The notes: generated by a model not told the origin, from the letters alone. Shown: positions 51,651 through 61,419, counted from the stretch's first letter. The stretch: DNA of 64,000 nt from CAILZL01 sp049840395 (GCA_049840395.1 JASGLD010000005.1:434001-498000), one strand, 5' to 3'. Numbers and translations are program-made.

Positions 51651-54600
51651 TCAGCGCTTCACCAGGGTCTGCAAAACCTCGCGCAGGTCACGCAGCTTGG
51701 GTGGCTTGCTCAGCACTCGATCCACATGCGCAGGCGCATTGCCTTCGGCTTCCAGTCGTTGGCCCCATCCCGTCAGCATGATCACCGGTGTGGTGGGCGA
51801 CAGTGTTTTGATCATGCCGGCCACAGCGCGCCCATCGACGTAAGGCATGCCCAGATCGGTGATCACAACGTCGAAGCTATTGCCTACTTTATGAGCGTCA
51901 CGGAAGGCATCAATGCCGGCCTGACCGCCTGCGGTGACGGTGATCTTATGGCCTTCAAGCATCAAGGTATCTTCCAGCGACTTAAGCAGTATCGGATCGT
52001 CATCCACCAATAGAATGCGCAGCGCCGCAATGGCCGGCGCAATGATGGGTTGCACTTGATTGCTTATGGCCGTGGTTGGTAGGGCAAAGGTCAAACGTAT
52101 TCTCGTGCCCTTGCCGCGTTCGCTGTCGATTTCGATCTCGGCGCCATGCCGCTGTACAACGCCATATACCATAGCCAATCCCAGTCCCGTGCCGCGTTCA
52201 CCCTTGGTGGTGAAGAACAATTCGAAGCAGCGGCGCTTGGTGTCCTCATCCATGCCGACACCGGTATCAATGACTTCCAGCACCACCGATTTTTCAGTGG
52301 CCTTGGTTTTCAGCAGCAGCGTGCCGCCCTGCGGCATGGCATCCACGGCATTGAACACCAGATTGGTCAACGCTTCGCGAATCTCATTTTCGGCGCCCAC
52401 CACTGCAGGCAGATTGGCTGCCAGCTCGGTGTGCATCTTGATGACGATGCCGCGTTGATGCGCCATATCGCTCCAGCGTGCGCGGGTGAGGTCGATGACC
52501 TGCTGCACAATGCTATTCATGTCCATGGGCAACAGCGTTATTTGCTGCTCGCGCTGGCGATAGAACTCGCGCATACGTGCCACGGTTTGCGCCACATCGT
52601 CGATGGCGCGTTGGATGATTTCCAGATAGCGGCGCGTGTTGGCGCTGAGATTGGGCTCTCTTTCCAACAGCGATTCGGTGTAGAGCGTGATGGGCGAAAT
52701 GGCGTTGTTGATGTCGTGGGCGATGCCGCTGGCCATCTGTCCCAGGGCGCGCAAGCGTTCCTGCTGCATCACGGCCTGTTGCGTCTGACGCAGATCGTCG
52801 TAGGCATTCTGCAAGGCGCTATTCAGTTGTGCCTGATGCGCCGCCAGGGCGACGTGCTCGCTGAGTTGCAGCAGGAATTCGCAATCGCCGCTGGTGAAGC
52901 TATTGGCGCGTGTGCGCGCGGCAATCAATACACCGAATACCTTGCTCTCTACGCGCAGCGGTGCCGCCACCAATGCGCGCAGCCCGCCCCTGGTAAGACG
53001 TTGTGGAAATGGGAAGTGCACCTCGCTGACATCAGGTTCGTAGACCAATTCGCCGCGTACGCATTTGGACAGACCATTCTGGTCGATGGGAATGTGCGCC
53101 TGTTCGGTGAGTGCCAGCTCCATTGCCAAAGGTGCGCTGGCTACGCCGACACTGGTGACCTTCAACAAATTGTCGCCCGGCTCGTATAGAAAGATGCAAC
53201 ACAGCTGTAGCGGCAATTGCTCTTCAAGCGTTCTAACCACCACTTGGAAAATGCTGCGCGTATCCTGACGCTCACCGATGGCGCGCGTGATTTGATTGAG
53301 CAGCTGCAGACGCACCATCTGTTCGTGTGCGCGTTGCTGCGCCCGTTTGCTTTCGGTGATGTCGCGCGCAATCTTGGAGGCGCCGACGATCTCTCCGCGA
53401 CTGTCCTTGATCGGTGAAATGGTGGCGGAAATATTCACGCGCTGGCCGTCCTTGCGTATGCGAACGGTTTCGAAGTGATCGAGATTCTCGCCACGAGCGA
53501 TACGCGCCAGAATGCTCGACTCTTCGTCGGCAAGCTCCGGTGGAAACAACATCAGCATTGATTTGCCGATGGCTTCCTGAGCGGTATAGCCGAACAGTTG
53601 TTCTGCGCCCGAATTCCAGCTGGTGATGGTGCCCTGCAGCGTCTTACTGATGATCGCGTCGTCGGTGGAATCGACAATGCCACGCAACAATTGTTGACTG
53701 GCCAGTGCATCCTGTTCGGCGCGCTGGCGTTCGATCACTTCCAGTTCCAGATTCTGAGTGATGCGGGTCAACTCGGTGGTGCGATCCTGTACTCGCCGAT
53801 CCAGTTCTTCATTCAAGCGCGCCAGGGCGCGCTCGGCGCGAATGCGCTCCCACATTTCTGCGGAAGCCATGTGCATGACGGCGAGCAGCAGCAGCAGGTA
53901 AGCGGTTACCTTGCCCAGATGCGCAATCATCGCCGCCGTGTCATGTGCTGCCTGCGAGTACCACATCAGGATTTGCGTGACGCTTAGTATTGCTGACATC
54001 AAGGCAAGTCGCGGCAGCAGCGGATTGCTGGCGCGCCGTTGCCAGCAAAGCCAGGCGGTGACGCCCCACAGCAATGGCACCAGTATCAACGTGGGCCGAG
54101 TAATGCCCAATGCCGACGCGGTGTAGGGCGGCAGCCAACTGAAGGCGAAAAACAGTAGCGAAGCGCCGACCAACAGCGATATCAAGAATGGAATGGTGCG
54201 TTCGCGCTGCTTGGTTTCATCAGGTAGCAACCATGCTGCGCAGCCGATACCGATGGGCAGTAGATGCGCGGCGGGAGAGAAGGTTGCCGGACGCCAGGTG
54301 TTAATGGTCTGTGCAACGGACGCCAGTGTTTCGGACCATTCCAGCGTGATCAGCACATGGGCAATTTCCAGTAACGAGGTGATGCCGAAACTGATGGCGA
54401 GCCACTTGGGGAAGGTGCGTGAGGTGCGCTGGCTCATGTCCAGGAACAGCAGCGCCAGCACTGCCGATAGCAAACCGGCGCCGGTGTCGAGAATGGTATG
54501 CAGGTTGGGATACTCCTGATGCCCCAGTGCCAGCAGTACTACGCCCAACAAGCCGAAGGTCAGCAGCATGCCGGTGACATGGCTCTGCAATATCCTGGGA

Positions 54601-55124
54601 CCACCCGGGCTCACGCTCTCGGCGCGCAGATACACTTCGGCGGCCATCTTCTCCATGTTGGCGCGCAACTCGGCGGTGGCCTTGTCCTGCTCACTGCCGC
54701 GCTGACGTAGACGTACGAATTCGGTGACATCTTCGACGCGATGAATGATGTAGTCGATCTCGCCATTGGCGTTGAGCACCGGTGAATTGATCGGGCTCCA
54801 GAAGCGCTCTTCGAAGCCGCCGCCTTCGGATTCGGGGCGGCGAATGTCGTACTTCTGTACTGCCATGGTGTCGGCGGCGCGCTTGGCCAGAACGCGATGC
54901 AGTGAGTCCCTGAGATTACGCACGCCATCGGCATTGGGATCGTCGGGATTGTCCGGAAATACTTCGAACAAGGCGCGGCCGAGAATGTCCTCGCGGCGCG
55001 TCATGGTGGCCTGCAGATAGGCGTCGCTGACCGCGATGATTTTTAAGTTGGAGGTAAGTACCAGGTACAGGCCGGGCGCGGATTCAAACAGTTTCCGAAA
55101 ATTCGGTTCCAAACTTACTTGCAT
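51651..55124 (-). CDS. Hybrid sensor histidine kinase: PAS - multi-helix membrane module - PAS - GAF - HisKA - HATPase - receiver
   Basis: 1157 aa. It begins in the cytoplasm with a PAS domain (1-130: 'A-P-G-L-Y-L-V-L-T', 'R-A-L-F-E-V-F-P-D-N'), followed by a seven- to eight-helix membrane module (about 185-430, MASE-like), a coiled coil with 'R-V-Q-D-R-T-T-E-L', a PAS domain (485-605), a GAF domain (615-775), HisKA with His803 ('S-G-I-A-H-D-I-N-N'), HATPase ('N-L-V-F-N-A-V-D-A-M', 'D-T-G-V-G-M') and a receiver with Asp1090 ('V-I-T-D-L-G-M-P'). A PAS domain before the membrane part is unusual. No partner regulator adjoins it. The second half resembles two-component hybrids that pass phosphate through a free Hpt protein. 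Confidence 0.9.
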   Translation of the reverse strand: MQVSLEPNFRKLFESAPGLYLVLTSNLKIIAVSDAYLQATMTRREDILGRALFEVFPDNPDDPNADGVRNLRDSLHRVLAKRAADTMAVQKYDIRRPESEGGGFEERFWSPINSPVLNANGEIDYIIHRVEDVTEFVRLRQRGSEQDKATAELRANMEKMAAEVYLRAESVSPGGPRILQSHVTGMLLTFGLLGVVLLALGHQEYPNLHTILDTGAGLLSAVLALLFLDMSQRTSRTFPKWLAISFGITSLLEIAHVLITLEWSETLASVAQTINTWRPATFSPAAHLLPIGIGCAAWLLPDETKQRERTIPFLISLLVGASLLFFAFSWLPPYTASALGITRPTLILVPLLWGVTAWLCWQRRASNPLLPRLALMSAILSVTQILMWYSQAAHDTAAMIAHLGKVTAYLLLLLAVMHMASAEMWERIRAERALARLNEELDRRVQDRTTELTRITQNLELEVIERQRAEQDALASQQLLRGIVDSTDDAIISKTLQGTITSWNSGAEQLFGYTAQEAIGKSMLMLFPPELADEESSILARIARGENLDHFETVRIRKDGQRVNISATISPIKDSRGEIVGASKIARDITESKRAQQRAHEQMVRLQLLNQITRAIGERQDTRSIFQVVVRTLEEQLPLQLCCIFLYEPGDNLLKVTSVGVASAPLAMELALTEQAHIPIDQNGLSKCVRGELVYEPDVSEVHFPFPQRLTRGGLRALVAAPLRVESKVFGVLIAARTRANSFTSGDCEFLLQLSEHVALAAHQAQLNSALQNAYDDLRQTQQAVMQQERLRALGQMASGIAHDINNAISPITLYTESLLEREPNLSANTRRYLEIIQRAIDDVAQTVARMREFYRQREQQITLLPMDMNSIVQQVIDLTRARWSDMAHQRGIVIKMHTELAANLPAVVGAENEIREALTNLVFNAVDAMPQGGTLLLKTKATEKSVVLEVIDTGVGMDEDTKRRCFELFFTTKGERGTGLGLAMVYGVVQRHGAEIEIDSERGKGTRIRLTFALPTTAISNQVQPIIAPAIAALRILLVDDDPILLKSLEDTLMLEGHKITVTAGGQAGIDAFRDAHKVGNSFDVVITDLGMPYVDGRAVAGMIKTLSPTTPVIMLTGWGQRLEAEGNAPAHVDRVLSKPPKLRDLREVLQTLVKR

Positions 55125-55270
55125 TCGTCACTTACTCGATGTGTTGTTGCCGCCGCGGCCCTCCGTGCATGCTGGCATGAATGATGTTACCGGCACTAGT
55201 TCGTTAAAACACAGCGTGTGTGTATACGCCGACTACGCTTGGCAAATCATGACCCAATAATTAAGGGCAG

Positions 55271-55298
55271 AAAAAAGGGCAGAACTATGTCTGCCCTT
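55271..55298 (-). terminator. Rho-independent terminator of the NTP/NDP-exchanger operon
   Basis: On the minus strand AAGGGCAGA and TCTGCCCTT pair around CATAGT and are followed by a T-tract. It lies 28 bases after the stop at 55326. Confidence 0.88.
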
Positions 55299-55325
55299 GT
55301 TCGGTGCGGTCAACTGCTCGCCGGT

Positions 55326-56639
55326 TTATTTTGCGGCGGCAGTCTGTGCTGTGTTTTTGTCTTTGTAAGCGCGTCCAAGCACCACGCCCATCAAGGCCCA
55401 TACTGCTGCAATCACCGCACCGATGATGGCCAGCGGTGACATGCCAAGACCCAGTCCTTCGGACAACGCAGTGAACGACCAGGCATTCAAGCTATCGCCC
55501 AACCGATAGACCAGCGTGTCGATCACCGGCTTGGTCTTGAAACGAGTTTCTCTATCCACCAGCGTGAACAGCATTTCGCGGCTGGGGCGAGTAATTGCAT
55601 AGTTGCCCGCCTTCAAAGCCACTTGCGCGAACACCACAATCCAGACGCTGGCGATGACCGACACGGCCAGCAGACCGCCCACCATCATGACGGGAATCAA
55701 GGCCAGCGCGACGCTCATGCCAAAGCGCGTGGTCAAGCGACTGGTGGCCACCACTGCGGTGATGATGGTGAAGAAGTTAATGGCCCAGTTGATGCCGGAC
55801 TGAATTTGCGTACGCACTTCAGGATCGTAAGGCTTGAGCAGGTTCTTCAATTCGAAGTAGATGAAGGAGCCCAGCGAGGTGTAGAAGAACAGGAACACGG
55901 CGATGCCGAGCAGGAAGGGGCTTTTCAGCAGCAAAGTAAAGCCGGCGAAGGGGTTGCCGCCCAATGTCTGTTTGGCCTGCACTGCGGCAGTTTCGGCATT
56001 GTGTAGTTCAGTCACCTTCAGACGTTCGAGGTAGGCAATAACAGGCATGACGCAGACCAGCAGCAACGCTGCAATCACCATCAGGCCATCATTGTTGAGT
56101 TTGCCGGCCAGGAACACGGGGATCAGCGGGCCGACCAGGCCGCCGACACTGGCGCCGGTGGCAATGAAGCCAAATAGACGCTTGGCCTGTTCTTTATTGA
56201 ACAGATCGGCCATGAAGCTCCAGAACACCGATACATGGAACAGCGCGAACATGCTGATCCACACGTAGAAAGCTTTGTTCAATAATTGCGTGTCGCTGAA
56301 GAAGTCGCTGCCGAAGGCAAACACCAGAAAGCTGGCGGCGAAGAAACCATACAGCGCGGGCACCACCACTTTCAGGCGCGCCATCGACAGCGCCAGGCTG
56401 TAGATGAAGTTCATGCCGAGCGTGACGAACAGATTGATGGTCCACAACCAGCTGACTTCTGCGTCAGTCCAGTCGCTGGCCATGGCATCGCGCACTGGTT
56501 TCAGGATGTAGTAGGCCGCCATCAGGATGAACACGAAGCCGAACGAAGCGAACGCGGCTTTGATTTCATTAGGCTCGATCTTCGATAAGCCCTGCATGAA
56601 GCTGGCAAGCGGGCCGCGTTTTTCAGTTTGCTCGGTCAT
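55326..56639 (-). CDS. MFS transporter, NTP/NDP exchange translocase-like (second of pair)
   Basis: 437 aa with 11-12 membrane helices. The N-terminal stretch 'A-A-Y-Y-I-L-K-P-V-R-D-A-M-A' and the later 'R-P-S-R-E-M-L-F-T-L-V' with 'R-F-K-T-K-P-V-I-D-T' are shared with its upstream neighbour and are typical of proteins annotated as NTP/NDP exchange transporters. True ATP/ADP translocases are known from obligate intracellular bacteria; the function in free-living bacteria is not established. A terminator follows. The gene probably shares a promoter with the 56761-58086 paralogue. Confidence 0.82.
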   Translation of the reverse strand: MTEQTEKRGPLASFMQGLSKIEPNEIKAAFASFGFVFILMAAYYILKPVRDAMASDWTDAEVSWLWTINLFVTLGMNFIYSLALSMARLKVVVPALYGFFAASFLVFAFGSDFFSDTQLLNKAFYVWISMFALFHVSVFWSFMADLFNKEQAKRLFGFIATGASVGGLVGPLIPVFLAGKLNNDGLMVIAALLLVCVMPVIAYLERLKVTELHNAETAAVQAKQTLGGNPFAGFTLLLKSPFLLGIAVFLFFYTSLGSFIYFELKNLLKPYDPEVRTQIQSGINWAINFFTIITAVVATSRLTTRFGMSVALALIPVMMVGGLLAVSVIASVWIVVFAQVALKAGNYAITRPSREMLFTLVDRETRFKTKPVIDTLVYRLGDSLNAWSFTALSEGLGLGMSPLAIIGAVIAAVWALMGVVLGRAYKDKNTAQTAAAK

Positions 56640-56760
56640 GTTTCAAGATCCGCTACGGGTAGGCAGGCCCAGGCCTGCGAGGAATAAGAGTCAACAATGA
56701 ACCAGTGTAGCCGGGACACCTAAGTTTGGTCACCCTACCCACAAGTCTTGACAGTTTGCG

Positions 56761-58086
56761 TTACGAGCCGGAATTTTCCTGGGTCGAGCCGGCCGACTGC
56801 GCGCGCAATTGTTCATAACGTCGGCCCAGGCTGACCGATACCGCCGCCCACAGGCCCGAGGCCAGCAAGCCCAGCCACAGTGCACCGCTGCTACCGAAGC
56901 CCACCACACGCATGCCGGTTTGCACCCAGGCGGCAGTCAGGTCGCCCAGACGGTAGATCACGGTGTCGATGACATTCTTGGCCTTGTAGCGACTTTCCTG
57001 CGGCACCACGGTGAAGCAGATTTCACGACAGGGGCGGACGATGGCGTACTGCGACACACGCCGTACTACTTGCATGGCCTGCAGCATCAACAGGGTGGGC
57101 GACAGCGCCATGCAGATGAAAGACACCACCATCAGCAATGGATTGACGACCAGGCCGGCGGTGAGGCCAAAGCGGGTGACAAAGCGGCTGAGGCCCAGCA
57201 GCAGTACCGCGGCGGAACAGATGTTCACGACCAGATCGATGTCCGCCAGGGCGCGGGTGCGCTCTTCGATGTCCGAATAGGTCTTGGCGATCAGGTCGGT
57301 CTGAGCAAAGTAGGCAATGGTGGCAATCCAGGTCATCAACAGAAAGAACACCGTTTGGTTCATCAAGTAGCGCGAAGCGAAGATCGCCTTGAAGCCATCC
57401 CACAAGGTGCCTTCCAGATGATGATCCAGCGTGGAGGATTGCACGTCCTGCTCGTGTTCCATTTGTAGTTTTTGCTTCTCGCGCATTAAGCGGTGCACTA
57501 ATACCAGCACCATCAAGAAGCCGGCGATGGCGATCAACAACATGCCATTGATGCCGACTTTTTCGACAAACAGGGTGGTCAGTGTCGGGCCGATAATGGC
57601 GCCAATGCTGCCGCCGGCAGCGATCACCGCAAATACCCGCGTGGCCTGTTGCGAGGAGAACAGATCCACCATCAACGACCAGAACACCGAGATCATGAAC
57701 AGGTTGACCACACTGAACCACCAGTAGAACGCGGCGGCCACCCAGCGACTGTCGGGCATGGTGCGGAACAGTCCATAGAACAACAGAATGTTGGCGATCC
57801 AGAACCAGAACACGCCCGGAATCACTTTCGATAACTTGAAGGTGTCGGTGAGCCAGGCGTATAGCGGCGAACACAGCAGCGTGAATATCAGCGTGCCGGT
57901 ATAAAGATTCTGCAGTTGCTCCACACCAAACACCGTGGCCATGGCGTCGCGCACCGGCCGCAGAATGTAGTAGCTGGCCAGCAGCAGGAAGTAGCAGGCA
58001 AAGGCCAACAGCACCGCACGCTTTTCATGCGGTTTGATGTCGTTGAATAGGCTGAAAAGGCTGGCGCCGCTGGTGGCTCTGTTCAT
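56761..58086 (-). CDS. MFS transporter, NTP/NDP exchange translocase-like (first of pair)
   Basis: 441 aa, 12 predicted helices and paralogous to the next gene: 'L-A-S-Y-Y-I-L-R-P-V-R-D-A-M-A', 'V-F-W-S-L-M-V-D-L-F', 'I-V-R-P-C-R-E-I-C-F-T-V-V' and 'R-Y-K-A-K-N-V-I-D-T-V-I-Y-R-L-G-D'. The two are about 120 bases apart and similarly oriented, a tandem duplication that has diverged. The substrate is unknown; nucleotide exchange is a family label only. Confidence 0.82.
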   Translation of the reverse strand: MNRATSGASLFSLFNDIKPHEKRAVLLAFACYFLLLASYYILRPVRDAMATVFGVEQLQNLYTGTLIFTLLCSPLYAWLTDTFKLSKVIPGVFWFWIANILLFYGLFRTMPDSRWVAAAFYWWFSVVNLFMISVFWSLMVDLFSSQQATRVFAVIAAGGSIGAIIGPTLTTLFVEKVGINGMLLIAIAGFLMVLVLVHRLMREKQKLQMEHEQDVQSSTLDHHLEGTLWDGFKAIFASRYLMNQTVFFLLMTWIATIAYFAQTDLIAKTYSDIEERTRALADIDLVVNICSAAVLLLGLSRFVTRFGLTAGLVVNPLLMVVSFICMALSPTLLMLQAMQVVRRVSQYAIVRPCREICFTVVPQESRYKAKNVIDTVIYRLGDLTAAWVQTGMRVVGFGSSGALWLGLLASGLWAAVSVSLGRRYEQLRAQSAGSTQENSGS

Positions 58087-58224
58087 GAGTGGCTGTCGGT
58101 TCGGTACTGCCGCCCAGCATCACATAAACATCTTGCGATTTCGAGACGAGTTGCAACCGTAGTGAAGTTGGCGCATGTAGCGGCTTAAAATGTCGTCGGG
58201 AAGGTCAATGAGGCGAAGGAAATC

Positions 58225-58749
58225 ATGCGTCGTTCGATTGTGATGCTGGTGCTGGCGTTGCTGACTGCGCAGGCCAATGCCGATGAAATGTCTCTGTTCA
58301 ACCGCAAGGTCGACGATCTGGTGGTGTTGCTCAAGGACAATTACGCACGCGAATACACGGCTGCGCGACGCACCTACATCGATACTGACCGGGTGCTGGC
58401 GCTAGCCTTCTTTTCAATTGAGGGCTTTACCGGCGGCAATAACCATACGCAGTACCTGGCCATTTTTCGGGTGCGCAATGAAGGTACGCCAACGCGCAAG
58501 GAAGATTCGACTTTTCAGTTGCTGAGCTATTCGCCCATCGGCGGTAAGGCCTGGCGCAGTGTCGATCCAGACAAGTTCGAGTTCATCACTACGCCGGCTG
58601 GAGAAACCATTCGGTTGACGGCGCTAACTTATGCGACCGGCGATCCGGCTTGCTGTCCGTCGCTGCCCGGCACGATTACCTATCGGTTCGATACGCGCCG
58701 CAGGGCGCAGCTGCTTGAATTGCCGGTCGATGCGTCTACCGATCGTTGA
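58225..58749 (+). CDS. Exported protein of unknown function
   Basis: 174 aa with a signal peptide (1-19, A-N-A-D) and no domain I recognise. The mature region has 'L-A-L-A-F-F-S-I-E-G-F-T-G-G-N-N-H-T-Q-Y' and, near the end, two adjacent cysteines ('P-A-C-C-P-S-L'). AAGGAAATC precedes the start. It is divergent from the MFS pair and ends next to the convergent HIT gene. Confidence 0.7.
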   Translation: MRRSIVMLVLALLTAQANADEMSLFNRKVDDLVVLLKDNYAREYTAARRTYIDTDRVLALAFFSIEGFTGGNNHTQYLAIFRVRNEGTPTRKEDSTFQLLSYSPIGGKAWRSVDPDKFEFITTPAGETIRLTALTYATGDPACCPSLPGTITYRFDTRRRAQLLELPVDASTDR

Positions 58750-58768
58750 TGTGTATTTGACGGGGGAG

Positions 58769-59233
58769 TTAGCAGTGGTTCAATGCAGTCCGCAGCTCAT
58801 TGATCATCAATGTGCGCTCGGTTTCTTCCAGCAATAGCGGCGCGACATTACCGTCCTCCCAGATTGGCCGTCCCCATCTCGGATCGTGCCGGTAGCGCGG
58901 GATGATGCTCCAATGCAGATGCGGAATGGTGTTGCCCAGTAAAGCAATATTCAAATGATCCGGCTTGGCGACTTGCATGACAGCTTGTTGTGCCCGATAC
59001 AAATCCGCAGAGAATTTCAGCCACTCCTCCTGAGCCAGTTGATCGGCGCGAATCGCATGGCGTGAATCGAAGATCAGCGCACAGGCCCCACGGTACCGTT
59101 GCCCCTTGGCAAGATATAGCGACGACACAGATAGCGCAGCGACAAAATCCATGTACGGCGTCGACTCCGGACGCGGCGCACAATGGGGGCAATCAACGCC
59201 GGCAGCCAGCTGTGTCCAATCCATTGTGGTCAT
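58769..59233 (-). CDS. HIT family hydrolase with altered triad
   Basis: 154 aa. The HIT loop 'G-N-T-I-P-H-L-H-W-S-I-I-P-R-Y' is near residues 110-124. Where most relatives have a third His (L-H-W-H), this one has Ser, while the middle catalytic His is kept. A Cys pair in 'D-C-P-H-C-A-P-R' may bind zinc. HIT proteins hydrolyse nucleotide phosphoanhydrides such as Ap4A. ATG 59233 was chosen over an extension to 59323. It is convergent with the exported protein; the beta-helix gene upstream is separated by a terminator. Confidence 0.83.
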   Translation of the reverse strand: MTTMDWTQLAAGVDCPHCAPRPESTPYMDFVAALSVSSLYLAKGQRYRGACALIFDSRHAIRADQLAQEEWLKFSADLYRAQQAVMQVAKPDHLNIALLGNTIPHLHWSIIPRYRHDPRWGRPIWEDGNVAPLLLEETERTLMINELRTALNHC

Positions 59234-59270
59234 GATCGCTCCGCGATTTGCGTTGATGCTTTTATACCGC

Positions 59271-59309
59271 GTAAACAAAACGGGCCGCAAACTTCCGTCT
59301 GCAGCCCGT
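59271..59309 (-). terminator. Rho-independent terminator of the beta-helix gene
   Basis: On the minus strand ACGGGCTGCA and TGCGGCCCGT (10 pairs, one G-U) are followed by TTTTGTTTAC. It lies between the beta-helix stop (59340) and the HIT start. Confidence 0.82.
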
Positions 59310-59339
59310 CGTTTGGCAATCACTCAATGCGCAGTTCGA

Positions 59340-61187
59340 TCAGCTCTTGCTGACTTTCACCACCACCGCACCCTTGTAGTTACCGGTTTTAATGGGCGTG
59401 TCTCTGCCATCCACCGTCAGGCTCAAGCTGTAGCCCTTGGGTGCGGTCAAACTCGCGCCGTCGGCAATGGTCAATGCCGAGAGATAAGAGGTCTTGTTCG
59501 CTATCCATTTGCCGTTGCGACCCAGCGTCACTTCGACACCATTGCTGCTTACCGGAGCAAAGGTCTGCTTTAACACACCCACCAGCTTGAGCGTTTGCTC
59601 TGTAGGCTTGGTTTCCTGCACCGCATTGGATGAGGAAATGCCGCCGGTGATCGTGGCGTCGGTAATCGACACCGTCATACCGCCCAGCGAAGTCATTGAG
59701 TGAATGATGTCGCCCTTCAAGTTGACGTTGCTGAAAGACGCGCTGATCACGCGCGGCCCAGCAGCAGGTTCATTGAAGCGAGCGCCACCACCGGCCGGTG
59801 CGGCTCCACCTGGAGGACCTCCGGGTGCTGCCCCAGCGGGAGGTGCTCCGCCACCACCAGGAGGAGCGCCACCTGGTGCACCGCCGCCCATACCACCAGG
59901 ACCCGCTGCACCCGCGCCCATACCCGCACCGGCAAACGGATCGTCATTCACCACCGATTCCAGAATCACGCGCGAGCCGGTGTTGAAGGTGGCGTTATCG
60001 ACCACGATCTTGTTGAAGCTGCTCTTCACCTGGATCGAGGCCTGCTTGCTGTTGAGCACCGTGCCCTTGTCGATGGTGATGGTGCCGCTGCCGGAGCTGT
60101 GCGTCATGATGGCGATGCGATCCGACTTGATGACGGTCTTGTCGGTCAGCAGTGCTGAGCCGCCGGTGACGATCAAGCCATAGTCCGGTGTCTTCAAGGT
60201 GCAGCCGCTGAAGCTGTCCATGGATACGCCATCGGCATACGCGCCATAGCCGCTCTTGGTCACTTCAATGGTGCTGCCCTTGCAGAACAGTTTGACGTTC
60301 TTGGTGGCGTCAGTAGACAGCGCGCCCCAGCCTTCGGCCTTGATGCGGCTGTTGTTGTAGTGCACTTCACCATTCTCGACCACATTGGTGGCGCGCACAT
60401 TACCGGCGATGCCCATCACCCATGGTGGTTCCATCATCACGCCGCCCTTGCCGGTGATGGGGCCGCCAAGATAATCGGCCGGCAAGGTGCCATTGCGTAC
60501 TTCGATGTAAGAGTTGTTGACGTTCACCACGCTGTTGCCGCCGACGAAGATGCCGGTGCGCACCACGCCCACATTGCGAATGTCGGCGTTGTTGATGTCG
60601 ACCTGTGCATTGCCGGCGGTCTTGATCGCCGCGCCAAAGCCGACGAAGTCATTGCCGCCGTTGCCGGTGAGACGAATCTTCGGCTTGGTGATGGTGTACT
60701 TGGAATTGCCGGTGATGAAGATGCCGTTGAACTTGTCTTCATTCGAAGTGATGGAGATGTTCTTGGCTTCGGTATTGGTGACCGTGCCGCCGACAATGGC
60801 CGATTCCACCGACTTGCTCGGCACCTTGGCGCCATTGTCGATGTACAGCGCGGCACGATAGCGATAGGTATCGTTCAAACCCATGTCGGTGAATTTTTCG
60901 CTGAAGTCTTCGGTGGGTGTCAGCACCACCTTACCCTTGTACGTGCCGGGCTTGATCGTGGTGGTCACGCCATTGACGGTCATGGTCAGGCCATAGCCTG
61001 AAGGTGCTGTCAGTGTTGCGCCGTTGCCTACTGTCAATTGCGTCACGCTGGTGGTTTTATTGATGACCTGTGTTGCGCCTGCTGCAACGGATAACTCGCC
61101 AGTGCTTTGAGCCGTGGCATATCCGGACAGCATGAGCAGTGAAGCCGCACACAAGGCAAGCGGCGCCCTGGTGGATTTCATATTCAT
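59340..61187 (-). CDS. Exported beta-helix surface-type protein with matching N- and C-terminal caps
   Basis: 615 aa. Signal peptide about 1-24 (ATA-Q). The body (100-410) is a repeated T/N/G-rich pattern of short strands, typical of a right-handed beta-helix such as pectate-lyase-like or autotransporter-like passengers. A capping unit near residues 50-95 ('G-A-T-L-T-A-P-S-G-Y-G-L-T-M-T-V-N-G', 'K-P-G-T-Y-K-G-K-V-V-L') recurs at the very C-terminus ('G-A-S-L-T-A-P-K-G-Y-S-L-S-L-T-V-D-G', 'K-T-G-N-Y-K-G-A-V-V-V'). Residues about 415-471 are a Gly/Pro/Ala/Met low-complexity linker. No autotransporter barrel is present. The next gene (same strand, upstream) is an alpha-galactosidase, so a carbohydrate role is possible but unproven. 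Confidence 0.78.
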   Translation of the reverse strand: MNMKSTRAPLALCAASLLMLSGYATAQSTGELSVAAGATQVINKTTSVTQLTVGNGATLTAPSGYGLTMTVNGVTTTIKPGTYKGKVVLTPTEDFSEKFTDMGLNDTYRYRAALYIDNGAKVPSKSVESAIVGGTVTNTEAKNISITSNEDKFNGIFITGNSKYTITKPKIRLTGNGGNDFVGFGAAIKTAGNAQVDINNADIRNVGVVRTGIFVGGNSVVNVNNSYIEVRNGTLPADYLGGPITGKGGVMMEPPWVMGIAGNVRATNVVENGEVHYNNSRIKAEGWGALSTDATKNVKLFCKGSTIEVTKSGYGAYADGVSMDSFSGCTLKTPDYGLIVTGGSALLTDKTVIKSDRIAIMTHSSGSGTITIDKGTVLNSKQASIQVKSSFNKIVVDNATFNTGSRVILESVVNDDPFAGAGMGAGAAGPGGMGGGAPGGAPPGGGGAPPAGAAPGGPPGGAAPAGGGARFNEPAAGPRVISASFSNVNLKGDIIHSMTSLGGMTVSITDATITGGISSSNAVQETKPTEQTLKLVGVLKQTFAPVSSNGVEVTLGRNGKWIANKTSYLSALTIADGASLTAPKGYSLSLTVDGRDTPIKTGNYKGAVVVKVSKS

Positions 61188-61374
61188 GAGAGTTCCTTGG
61201 AAGATGGATTGCTTGTCATGCGGCTGCATTGCGAATGGTTGATTCGCATGCACGCATCCCCTTGAATGCTGCAACCTGCAACCGGTTGGCAACATCGTTT
61301 GAAAGCATAACTGATTGCTTTTGAATCTCACTACGGTGTTGCTCGGTAGCGCTGGTGTTACCGCTGGGTTCTGC

Positions 61375-61419
61375 CCGTAGGGGCGGGTAACGCTGAAGAC
61401 AGCTAACCCCGCCCTTACT
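61375..61419. repeat. Intergenic inverted repeat (GTAGGGGCGGGT type)
   Basis: GTAGGGGCGGGT and ACCCCGCCCTTAC surround a 17-base loop in the 295-base gap between the beta-helix and galactosidase genes. No T-tract. Confidence 0.55.

Noticed and set aside
52146..53189. Long open frame on the plus strand (over 340 codons)
   Set aside because: It lies fully antisense to the hybrid kinase, is rich in H, Q and A without domains, and has no ribosome binding site: a shadow of high-GC coding bias.
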